Origin: an uncultured Roseburia sp.
Lineage (GTDB): Bacteria > Bacillota > Clostridia > Lachnospirales > Lachnospiraceae
Length of the DNA: 34,114 bases
Direction of reading: 5' to 3'
Assembly (NCBI GenBank): GCA_910587865.1
Contig: CAJUNX010000022.1
Coordinates: 17,186-51,299 of the forward strand
The translations under genes and the position numbers were made by a program. Below, piece after piece: positions 25,803 through 33,532 of the stretch. Each line of letters opens with the position of its first letter. The first letter of the stretch is position 1. The notes beneath the pieces were generated by a model that saw nothing but the letters and a program-made list of their open reading frames with translations, ran no database searches and had not been told where the DNA came from.

Positions 25803-27089
25803 TTATCGTTCCCGTGACATCCGGGCCGTTCCCTTTTCCTTCCTCCACTCCTGGGGCGTATACCCCGTCATTTTCTTAAAAATCTTGGAAAAGTGGGAAA
25901 AATTGTCATACCCCACCTTCGAGGCAATGATGCTGATGGAAAAACGGGAGTGCTCAAGCAGTTTTTTTGCCAGACCGATCCGCTCCATCATCTCGTAATC
26001 CTTAAACGTGTAACCGGTGTATTTTTTAAACAGCCGTGAAAAGTATTCCTCATTCAGATGCAGCGTCTCCGCCACCTCCGCCCGCGAGAGATTCCGGCTG
26101 ATATTATTCCTGATATAGCGCACCGCGGCCTCGATGCGCTCCTCGTTCACCGCCTGCGCCGGATCCGTCTCCAGATCCTCCCAGAACAGCTGCGCCTTTC
26201 TGCCGGTATTCGTCTTCCTGCGCTCGCGGATGGCATCGATCCGCTCCTCCCGGAAATCGCGGAATGCCTCGCGCTCCGGATACAGCGCCACCGCAAAATC
26301 CATATGGGAATTGACAAAACCGATAAACTCCCGCACCCCGCGCTCCCAGCCCGCAGGATCGAGCGCCCCCTGCCGACAGGCTGCAAATACCAGATATTCG
26401 TTCAGTCCCTCGGAGGCGACGCAGATCTTTACCTGTTCCCGCTCGAGCAGCTCCTCGAGCACGTTGCGGATCACCAGACGGATCAGTTTTTCGTCCCAGG
26501 TGTGCGTGATTTTCTCAAAATGCACGACCGAGATCCACAGGGGATAAAATTCGCAGGGCTGCAGATCCGTGTCAAACAGCTCGCGCAGACGGACGAACAG
26601 CTCCTGATTTTCCTCCCTGCGCTCCTCCCTGTAGCGTGAAAGCATCAGATCCAGTATGCTGTCCCGCTGCTGTGTGATCAGCTTCGTCGTCCGCTCCAGA
26701 CGGCGGATCCTCGCATTCTTCTGCACGGTCTTTATCGCGGCCGACAGCACGCGCTCCACCTCCCCGTAGCGGGCCGGCTGGAGGATATAATCAAACCCGC
26801 CCAGCCCGATCGCCTGCTTCGCATAATGAAAGTCTGCATGGGAGGTTAAAAAGATCCCCACCAGTCCCGGATCGCGCTCTCTCGCCCACCGGAAGAGAGA
26901 AAGCCCGTCCTCCTCCGGCATCTCGATATCCGTCAGCAGAAGCTCAATCTGAAAATTCACGAGCACAAGCCTCGCCTCCTTCGCGCTGCACGCGGTAAAT
27001 ACCTCCTCAATGGCAAGCGCCTCCCAGTTGATCCCGCTCTTTAAACTCTCCACGATCGGTTTCTGATCATCCACAATCAATATCCTCAT
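25803..27089 (-). CDS. YesN/AraC-type response regulator with middle domain
   Basis: A 428-residue regulator with a receiver domain (1-120; ILIVDDQ, Asp54 in LLTDIEMPE), a middle region (about 130-310) that includes a helical stretch and an alpha/beta part typical of longer YesN-like proteins, and a C-terminal AraC-type DNA-binding domain (about 325-420; LSRAEVAETLHLNEEYFSRL, then SIIASKVGYDNFSHFSKIFK). The conserved receiver lysine is replaced by glutamine (DYILQP, residue 104). The start codon overlaps the kinase stop by 4 bases (ATGA), so production of the two is coupled. It is expected to control importer 2, immediately downstream, and possibly the rhamnosidase genes. Confidence 0.93.
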   Translation of the reverse strand: MRILIVDDQKPIVESLKSGINWEALAIEEVFTACSAKEARLVLVNFQIELLLTDIEMPEEDGLSLFRWARERDPGLVGIFLTSHADFHYAKQAIGLGGFDYILQPARYGEVERVLSAAIKTVQKNARIRRLERTTKLITQQRDSILDLMLSRYREERREENQELFVRLRELFDTDLQPCEFYPLWISVVHFEKITHTWDEKLIRLVIRNVLEELLEREQVKICVASEGLNEYLVFAACRQGALDPAGWERGVREFIGFVNSHMDFAVALYPEREAFRDFREERIDAIRERRKTNTGRKAQLFWEDLETDPAQAVNEERIEAAVRYIRNNISRNLSRAEVAETLHLNEEYFSRLFKKYTGYTFKDYEMMERIGLAKKLLEHSRFSISIIASKVGYDNFSHFSKIFKKMTGYTPQEWRKEKGTARMSRER

Positions 27090-28801
27090 CCCGTCACCAC
27101 CATTTCTGTTCCCGACTGCCGAAAGGGAAGGATAAGCTCGCTCACCGCCCCCTCATCGTTAAAAAAGTCATACTCCACCCAGCCCTGATAAAGCAGGCTG
27201 CAGCGGCGCTTTAAATTATTGATCCCGACGCTCACGCAGCCCTCCAGCGGTTCCTCATTGATCTCCTCCAGAATATGCTCCGGGTATCCGGCCCCGTTGT
27301 CGCGGACACAGATGTCTAAAAATCTGCCGTCCTCCGTCTCGAGCTCACTGACAGAAATCCAGATGATCAGCTCCTTTTCCATGCCCCCGAGTTTTGCATA
27401 TTTAAAGCTGTTTTCTACAAACGTCTGTATGCATAGCGTCGGCACCTTCCACTCATCCAGCTCCTCCTGCACCGTCCAGTCGATCGAGAACCGGCGTCCC
27501 GCCATATCGCCCTGGAGCATCTCGTAATTCCTGACATAATCGATCTCGGCGGAAAGCGGCACCAGCTCCCGCTCCACCTGCAGCAGATAGCGCAGATGGT
27601 ACGAGAGATGCATGATCAGATCCTGCATTCTCCCGCTCTCCCCGTTTAATGCAAACGCGTTGAGCGTCTTTAAGCTGTTCAGGTAAAAATGGGGCTTTAG
27701 CTGGAGCTGCAGATACTGCATCTGCGCCCGCTGCTTCTCGATCGTCTGCTCGTAGGAGAGAAGCTTCTGCTTTTTGATCTCCGTCATCATCACGCCGAGC
27801 GCCTCATTGATCTTCTGAATCTCCTCGAACCTGGCCCCGTGCTCCACGACGGCCTCCCACTCGCCGTCCCGGATCCGGTTCATCACCACGCCAAGCTCCC
27901 GCAGGGGAACCACCAGCTCCCGCCTCATGTAACGGTAGAGCTGCCAGGCGAAAAACAGCGATCCGATCGTAAAGAGCACCAGGAATAGCTGCGGCAGATT
28001 CATATAGGTAAACAGCGTCACCCGCGACGCCATACAGACCCACAGCTGTGTGTTTTCCACCCGCTGCGCGCAGATGTAGCTGCCGTCCATATATCCCCGG
28101 AAACTGTTGTCCACGCGGCTTAATTCCCCGGGCAGCTCCTCCATAAGCTCATCGGGCGCTTCTTTCCCGAACATGCGCCCCTCGCAGACATAAAAGATCC
28201 TCCTGCCGCCCTTCTCCTGCGCGAGCGACTGTTCGATCCAGTCGGGATTGTACACGATGCAGAAAGCCGCCTTGCCTTTGCTCCCGGAGAGAAGGCCGTA
28301 CAGGTGCTCATCCGTCTCCATAAAGATCCAGTGCCAGCCCGCATTTTTTTCCTGTAAAAGCTCGTCCGCCCTGGCCTTGACCGTGCGGATATCCCCGCGC
28401 TTAACCCGGTCCGTATCCATATAATAACGCGTTTTTTCTCCGCCGCTATAATAGATGATAAATCCGTGCATCCATTCCTCGAGCATGACCCGGTTGGTGA
28501 GGGAAAAATTCAGTTCGTGTTCATTGTTATAGCCTTCCAGCTCCGACAGGGAGGCAGTCAGCGCCTGAAAATACCGGTTGTTGCTGAACACATCATAAAA
28601 GGTGGCATTGTTTTCCTCCATATCCGTGTGAAGCTGTTCCACGTACCCGCTTAACAGCTGCTCTTCCTCCCAGCGCCTGGTTTTCTGATAATCACCGATC
28701 AGATACAGATCCATGCAGACCAGAAGGAAGACAAAAACACCGTAGACAATCGCCGTTGCCCCCACTGCCATCCTGTTGAGTGAAATTGTTTTCTGTGCCA
28801 T
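27086..28801 (-). CDS. YesM-type sensor histidine kinase
   Basis: A 571-residue membrane kinase with helix 1 at about residues 11-34, an extracytoplasmic sensor (about 35-275; no family recognised), helix 2 at about 277-297, a HAMP-like linker and the His_kinase domain with QLKPHFYLNS holding the phosphoacceptor histidine. The ATPase part has the N-box CIQTFVENSFKYAK and G-box DNGAGYPEHIL, with VGINNLKRR later. The start at 28801 follows GGAGGAAGG; an upstream ATG at 28855 would overlap the GH78 coding region. It lies 25 bases after the GH78-like gene and overlaps the regulator, so enzyme, kinase and regulator form one operon. Confidence 0.92.
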   Translation of the reverse strand: MAQKTISLNRMAVGATAIVYGVFVFLLVCMDLYLIGDYQKTRRWEEEQLLSGYVEQLHTDMEENNATFYDVFSNNRYFQALTASLSELEGYNNEHELNFSLTNRVMLEEWMHGFIIYYSGGEKTRYYMDTDRVKRGDIRTVKARADELLQEKNAGWHWIFMETDEHLYGLLSGSKGKAAFCIVYNPDWIEQSLAQEKGGRRIFYVCEGRMFGKEAPDELMEELPGELSRVDNSFRGYMDGSYICAQRVENTQLWVCMASRVTLFTYMNLPQLFLVLFTIGSLFFAWQLYRYMRRELVVPLRELGVVMNRIRDGEWEAVVEHGARFEEIQKINEALGVMMTEIKKQKLLSYEQTIEKQRAQMQYLQLQLKPHFYLNSLKTLNAFALNGESGRMQDLIMHLSYHLRYLLQVERELVPLSAEIDYVRNYEMLQGDMAGRRFSIDWTVQEELDEWKVPTLCIQTFVENSFKYAKLGGMEKELIIWISVSELETEDGRFLDICVRDNGAGYPEHILEEINEEPLEGCVSVGINNLKRRCSLLYQGWVEYDFFNDEGAVSELILPFRQSGTEMVVTG

Positions 28802-28826
28802 CCGCCTTCCTCCCTCCACCCGTACC

Positions 28827-31034
28827 TTATCCGGCTGCCGTCTGTTTTCCGGCACGCGCCGCTTTTCTCTCTTTTCCCGGCTCCATCGGCACGCTGATCT
28901 CCCCGTACCGGAAGGTTCCTCCCGGCACGGTGGCTACGGCGCGGATCTCTTTTTCGGTCACCGTCACGCGAACCTCGCCGCCCGGCAGCGGAACCACACC
29001 GGAAAATTCGGACAGATCCCCCGGATTCGGGCAGACTTCAAACGTATCATACGCGATCCCGGTATTTTTTACCCCGAGCCGGTACGCGCCGAGCAGGTAG
29101 ACGGGGCTTGCGCTCCACGCGTGGCAGAGTGATTTTTCATACGGATTTCCGTACATCGCATAATGTGCCGTGCCGGAGCACGTCGGGTCATACTCCTCGT
29201 ACAGGCTCGTGGCTCCGGCGGCTAACATGCTCCCGTAATACTCCCGGATCGACGTCTCAAGGAGCGTACCGTTACCCTCCATGCAGTGCACCTGATTCTC
29301 ATAAAATTTAAAGTATGGCGTCGTGATCTGCGGCACATCATCGTTTAAAACCACGCGCTCATAAAGCTGACGGCTTAAGTCCGGACCGCAGGGCAGGAAA
29401 AGATACGCGAGAATATTGCTGTGGCGCGTGACATTCCGTTTCCCGGACTCAAAGCTGTCGATAAAGACGCCCTTTTCCTTATCATAAAAATGCACAAAAA
29501 TCTGATCCTGGAGCGCCTTCGCCGCAGCGCCGCACCCGCCGTCCGGCTGTCCGGTCAGCGCAGCGATCTTCGCATAGCACTCCATCGCCTTCGCGTAGAG
29601 AATCTGCTCCCCGCAGACCGCACCGGTCTTGTCCATGGGCGCCCAGTCGATGAAGATCCAGTCGCCGTCCCTGCCTCTTAAGAACCCGTCGTCATCCGTG
29701 CGCGCGATGCAGAAATCCATCACTGCCTTCATCTGCGGCCAGATCTGCGAGAGAAATTTTGTGTCGCCGTAGGTTTTGTAATATTCATGGATACTGATGA
29801 TCCAGAAAAAGCTGTAATCTGCAATTGTATTAATATGCATCACAAACGGCTGCTTCCCTCCGAGCGCGATTAACGTCCGCTTCTCGATCTCCGGGTCAAA
29901 AAAGAGATAGCGGTTCACAAACAGGCTCTGATAGGCATCTGCGGACCACACCCAGCGGTCGCGCTTGATCCCGTCCAGGAAAAATTCACGGCAGTTTAAA
30001 TGGAAGGTGTACGCCGCGACATCCCACACGCGCTGCACGATCTCCTCCGTGCAGGAAAAGCTTCCGCGCCGGGCGAGCGGGAGATACTCGTATTCCGCCA
30101 GGATCTCCGGCGCTTCCCGCCAGGTGCATCCCTCTGCCCCGGCAGACGGTTCCCGCACATCCTGTTCCGCCGGCCCGGTGCTGCCCTCTGCCCCGGCAGA
30201 CGGTTCCTGTTCCGCCGGTCCGGTGCTGCCCTCTGCCCCGGCAGACGGTTCCCGCTCTGCCGGCCCGATCCATATGTAGCGGAATGCACCAGGAGCCACA
30301 AGGACGGCTCCGTCCTGCGTCCGCTGCCAAAGCCTGCTCACATCGCCGGGCGTCTGCCCGCACACCCGCGCCTGATCCGGCCGTCCGCCGTCCGCCGGCA
30401 CAAGGAAATGAATCACGCTCCACGTATCGTCAAGCGCCTCCTCCACGGATTCCCCGAAATTCACGCGCACCGCCTCGCCCTCTGGCAGACCCTTAATCCT
30501 CGTCCGCGCAAAGGTTTCCTTCCCGAAGTCAAACAGCCAGCCGCCCTTCACCTGCCGCCTCCCGGTACATGAAATCGGTTCGTATGCAAATAAAAACCGC
30601 TCCGGCGTCGTTTCTTTTTCCCGGTACTGCGCATTTGTGCCTGCCGGAGTAAAATTACCGCTGCAGTCGTCCGCCATCCAGCCCTCGCCGCTCTCGATTA
30701 CGCCCTCAATCAGAAGACACGGAAACGTATCCGGATTTGACACCGTAATCGTGATTTCCGTCGTTCCGGGCGCCAGTGTAATCTCCTTTTGCCCGCCGTA
30801 TTTTCTGATGTCCGGGAACGCCGTTCCGACCGTCGTCGCCGTATTTCCGCAGGCGTGGATGCGAAATGTCCCTCCCTCTGTCGTCACGGTCTTTTTAAAC
30901 CGCACCACGCTCTCCGGCGCATACAGCTTCCACACCGGCGGCTCCGGATAGCCATACTGCTGCCTGCGGTTGTGTACCAGCAGATTATGATATACCTCAA
31001 ATTCTCCAAACTTCCACATCCATTGTGCCATCAT
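28827..31034 (-). CDS. Alpha-L-rhamnosidase-like enzyme, GH78, with coding minisatellite
   Basis: A 735-residue cytoplasmic glycosidase related to GH78. Beta-sandwich domains occupy about residues 1-310, followed by an (alpha/alpha)6 barrel with FFLDGIKRDRWVWSADAYQS (near residue 350), which corresponds to the active-site segment of rhamnosidases, and GATSLYEEYDP (near 607), which is in the place of the GATTIWERWNS base motif of the other GH78 enzyme. It ends in a beta domain with GGEVRVTVTEKE. It is much shorter than the first GH78 and the two differ widely, so they probably cut different linkages. Residues about 256-302 are a repeated Pro/Ser/Ala/Gly/Glu stretch. The start is taken at the first of two ATGs following GGAAGGAG; an open frame extends further upstream to 31292 but overlaps the XRE gene. 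It is the first gene of the kinase/regulator operon. Confidence 0.88.
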   Translation of the reverse strand: MMAQWMWKFGEFEVYHNLLVHNRRQQYGYPEPPVWKLYAPESVVRFKKTVTTEGGTFRIHACGNTATTVGTAFPDIRKYGGQKEITLAPGTTEITITVSNPDTFPCLLIEGVIESGEGWMADDCSGNFTPAGTNAQYREKETTPERFLFAYEPISCTGRRQVKGGWLFDFGKETFARTRIKGLPEGEAVRVNFGESVEEALDDTWSVIHFLVPADGGRPDQARVCGQTPGDVSRLWQRTQDGAVLVAPGAFRYIWIGPAEREPSAGAEGSTGPAEQEPSAGAEGSTGPAEQDVREPSAGAEGCTWREAPEILAEYEYLPLARRGSFSCTEEIVQRVWDVAAYTFHLNCREFFLDGIKRDRWVWSADAYQSLFVNRYLFFDPEIEKRTLIALGGKQPFVMHINTIADYSFFWIISIHEYYKTYGDTKFLSQIWPQMKAVMDFCIARTDDDGFLRGRDGDWIFIDWAPMDKTGAVCGEQILYAKAMECYAKIAALTGQPDGGCGAAAKALQDQIFVHFYDKEKGVFIDSFESGKRNVTRHSNILAYLFLPCGPDLSRQLYERVVLNDDVPQITTPYFKFYENQVHCMEGNGTLLETSIREYYGSMLAAGATSLYEEYDPTCSGTAHYAMYGNPYEKSLCHAWSASPVYLLGAYRLGVKNTGIAYDTFEVCPNPGDLSEFSGVVPLPGGEVRVTVTEKEIRAVATVPGGTFRYGEISVPMEPGKERKAARAGKQTAAG
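30130..30268 (-). repeat. Coding tandem repeat (54/45-bp units) inside the GH78-like gene
   Basis: Units begin at 30130, 30184 and 30229; the first is 54 bases and the second 45, and all keep the reading frame. Each encodes a version of EPSAGAEGSTGPAEQ. It lies where relatives would have a short loop between the beta domains and the catalytic barrel. The differing unit lengths and near-identity suggest recent slippage. Confidence 0.85.
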
Positions 31035-31164
31035 GCACTCTCCTTCCGCCGCCTGCGGCGCACCCCCTACGGTTCCGGACGTTTGCGCAGACAAAGCCTT
31101 TTTACAGAATTCTACCGTTTTTTCCGGGAAAAAGCTATCATTTTTCCGACCGCAACTTGCAATT

Positions 31165-31548
31165 TTATGACTTCTGACCGCACGCCGGGAAGGATGGTTT
31201 CGATCCCATCCCGCTGTTTTCCCGCAGAATCCGTTTGACTGCGCCGACCACCTCGTAGAGGATCCGCTTCTCTGCGGCGCTGCAGTCCGCAAGCATCAGA
31301 TCCATGTCCGTCTGATATTCCGCCGGGTCGTACAGCTGATTTCCGGTCAGAAGCTCATCCACCGTGACGCCCAGCACATTCGCAATCTTCACCAGCGATT
31401 CCAGACTTGTCTTTTTACGCGCGCGCTCAATCCGGCTGATATAAGCGGCGGAAAGATCCGCCGACTCCGCAAGCGCAAGCTGCGACACCTGTCTTGCCAT
31501 GCGCACCTCCCGGATCCGTTTGCCCACCAGTTCAAAATTTACGCTCAT
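31165..31548 (-). CDS. XRE-family helix-turn-helix regulator
   Basis: A 127-residue protein with an N-terminal Cro/C1-type DNA-binding domain (residues about 7-65; VGKRIREVRMARQVSQLALA, then LSAAYISRIERARKKTSLES and VTVDELLTGN). A conserved tail follows, with YQTDMDLMLADCSAAEKRIL and VVGAVKRILREN, which I associate with a Lachnospiraceae XRE group. GGAGGAG lies just before the ATG. It is divergent from the serine recombinase with about 130 bases between them, so it probably represses its own gene and the recombinase; this is inference. The C-terminal tail may be for dimerisation. Confidence 0.9.
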   Translation of the reverse strand: MSVNFELVGKRIREVRMARQVSQLALAESADLSAAYISRIERARKKTSLESLVKIANVLGVTVDELLTGNQLYDPAEYQTDMDLMLADCSAAEKRILYEVVGAVKRILRENSGMGSKPSFPACGQKS

Positions 31549-31604
31549 ACTTCTCCTCCCGCCCTTTTTATGTTCTATCGGTCAATCCCATGCCCTCCGG
31601 AACG

Positions 31605-31633
31605 TTTTCCCGGCAAAGATGACATGCTATAAT
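31605..31633 (+). promoter_or_regulatory. Candidate promoter of the recombinase operon
   Basis: A perfect TATAAT (31628-31633) lies 17 bases after a poor -35 (TTTTCC, 31605-31610), 45 bases before the chosen recombinase start. A weak -35 fits a promoter that is normally off or regulated. Confidence 0.45.
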
Positions 31634-31678
31634 GTCGGCAGACAGATTCACCGCGCACCAGAAAAGATGAGGACTCGC

Positions 31679-33532
31679 ATGGGAGAATACACAGAACGTT
31701 TTTCTGACCCCGCAAAACAAAAAGAGACGATCCGCAGACGCTATCAGGGCATCGACACCGCGCTTCTTGACGTCATTCCGGCCAGAGACGAGGATTCCAC
31801 GGACGCGGAGGCGGCCGAAAAACGGGTCGGCATCTATGCGCGCGTCTCCACGGACGATCCGAGGCAGACCTCCTCCTACGAATTACAGAAAAATCATTAT
31901 CAGGACATGGTATCCCGCCACAGCGGCTGGCGGCTCACAGAGATCTACGCGGATGAAGGGATCTCTGGCACCTCGCTCGCGCACCGGGATGCCTTCGTGC
32001 GGATGATCGACGACTGCCGCGCCGGAAAGCTCGATCTGATCGTGACAAAAAGCGTCTCCCGCTTCGCGCGGAATGTCGTCGACTGCATCCGTTATGTCCG
32101 CGAGTTAAAGGCGCTTAAACCGCCGGTCGGCGTCCTGTTTGAGACGGAAAATATTTTTACCTTAAACCCGGACAGCGAGATGAGCCTGGCCTTCCTCTCC
32201 ACACTCGCGCAGGAGGAGAGCCACAATAAAAGCGAGATCATGAACGCCTCCATCGAGATGCGTTTCCGGCGCGGAATCTTTCTGACCCCGCCGCTGCTCG
32301 GCTATGACCGGGATCCGGACGGAAACCTCGTCGTCAACGAAGAGGAGGCAAAAACCGTGCGGCTGATCTTCTCTCTGTATCTGTACGGCTGCAGCTGCAG
32401 ACAGATTGCCTCCCTGCTGGAACGGCTCGGCAGGACCACCCGCAAGGGAAACGGCTTCTGGTCGGACAACTCCGTGCTCCACATCTTAAAAAACGAGCGG
32501 CACTGCGGGGATGTCCTCGCACGCAAGACCTGGACGCCGAGCTATCTCGATCACAAGGCACGGAAAAACCGGTTTGACCGGAACCAGTATCTGCAGAGAA
32601 ATCACCACACGGCCATCATCTCCAGGGGTGATTTTATCGCCGCGCAGCAGCGGATGACAAACAGCAGCAGCGGCGGGACCCGTTTTCTGCCGCATCCGCT
32701 TGTCGTCCCGGACGGGATTCTCGCCGGATACGTCCTTATCAACCCCGGATGGGCAGGATTTACGGCGGATGACTATATCAAAGCTTCCACGGGCACGGTT
32801 CCCGCGGCGGATGCCGCCGGAAATGAAAGCGACGGCGGGACAGACGACGAGGCCGGTATGTTTGACCTGCGCGGGTATGAGACGGTACACGCGCGCTGCC
32901 TGGCCGTGGCGGACAAGCCCTGCATCGTGTTCCATGACGGCGAACTGCGTTTTAATGCAGCCGCCGTGCGGTCTTTTCCGGACAGCGCCTTATATGTGGA
33001 GCTTCTGATTCACCCCGGGCGGCTCCTCTTTGCCGTGCGCCCGTATACTGGCAGGCTGCGGTACGCCGTCCGCTGGGCCGCGGCAAAACGGCAGAAAAAC
33101 AGACCGCCCGAACGTCTGATCAGCCGCCCCGTCGGCGGAAAAGCGTTTCTTCCCGCGCTGTATACCCTCTGCGGCTGGCAGACCGGCAGGCATTATCGGA
33201 TTATCGGAACGCTCTGCCAGAAAAACAGAGAGGCATTCCTGCTCTTTGATCTTAAGGACGCACAGACAAAAGAACACGACGAAACCGTATGGCGGAATAC
33301 CGGGGATGCCGCCGGATGCTTCGGCACGGATTACTACAAGCATAAATCCGAACGCAGCCTGCCGGAACGATCCGGGTGGAACAGCCGCCGGCCAGCCGTC
33401 GGATCCGACCGGCCGCAGTCCGGAGCGAGCAGCCGGGGCGAATTAAGGCGGCAGATTCTCTCCCTGCTGCGGGAAATGCGGCAAAAAGACGACGCGGATG
33501 TCCCATCATCTCCGGCAGGAGCGCGCTCATGA
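31679..33532 (+). CDS. Large serine recombinase with unusual C-terminal domain
   Basis: A 617-residue site-specific recombinase. The resolvase domain (about residues 48-195) has the catalytic serine in VGIYARVSTDDP (Ser57) and TKSVSRFARNVVD with the active-site arginine region. The recombinase domain follows (about 215-330; GYDRDPDGNLVVNEEEAKTV, then CGDVLARKTWTP). There is no zinc ribbon; instead GYVLINPGWAGFTADDYIKA leads to an acidic Gly-rich linker and a C-terminal domain at about 410-530 (YVELLIHPGRLLFAVRP, later FLPALYTLCGW and AFLLFDL). That domain is homologous to the protein encoded next. The open frame begins at 31499, but ATGs at 31667 and 31679 are better; GAGG 6 bases upstream favours 31679. 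The gene overlaps the following one by 4 bases (ATGA). No phage or conjugation genes lie nearby. Confidence 0.88.
   Translation: MGEYTERFSDPAKQKETIRRRYQGIDTALLDVIPARDEDSTDAEAAEKRVGIYARVSTDDPRQTSSYELQKNHYQDMVSRHSGWRLTEIYADEGISGTSLAHRDAFVRMIDDCRAGKLDLIVTKSVSRFARNVVDCIRYVRELKALKPPVGVLFETENIFTLNPDSEMSLAFLSTLAQEESHNKSEIMNASIEMRFRRGIFLTPPLLGYDRDPDGNLVVNEEEAKTVRLIFSLYLYGCSCRQIASLLERLGRTTRKGNGFWSDNSVLHILKNERHCGDVLARKTWTPSYLDHKARKNRFDRNQYLQRNHHTAIISRGDFIAAQQRMTNSSSGGTRFLPHPLVVPDGILAGYVLINPGWAGFTADDYIKASTGTVPAADAAGNESDGGTDDEAGMFDLRGYETVHARCLAVADKPCIVFHDGELRFNAAAVRSFPDSALYVELLIHPGRLLFAVRPYTGRLRYAVRWAAAKRQKNRPPERLISRPVGGKAFLPALYTLCGWQTGRHYRIIGTLCQKNREAFLLFDLKDAQTKEHDETVWRNTGDAAGCFGTDYYKHKSERSLPERSGWNSRRPAVGSDRPQSGASSRGELRRQILSLLREMRQKDDADVPSSPAGARS

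Noticed and set aside
26058..26639. Plus-strand ORF of 193 codons opposite the response regulator
   Set aside because: It is a shadow of the regulator's middle and DNA-binding domains with no ribosome binding site.
30130..30268. CRISPR-like array
   Set aside because: The repeats are contiguous coding units without spacers, and no cas genes are present.
30000..30572. Plus-strand ORF of 190 codons opposite the GH78-like gene
   Set aside because: Its open frame depends on the GC-rich tandem repeat; no plausible protein sequence.
31035..31292. N-terminal extension of the GH78-like protein
   Set aside because: The extra 86 residues overlap the XRE gene and resemble nothing; the double ATG with GGAAGGAG at 31034 starts the conserved sequence.
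31499..31678. N-terminal extension of the recombinase
   Set aside because: It runs through the XRE start and the divergent promoter region; later ATGs are better placed.
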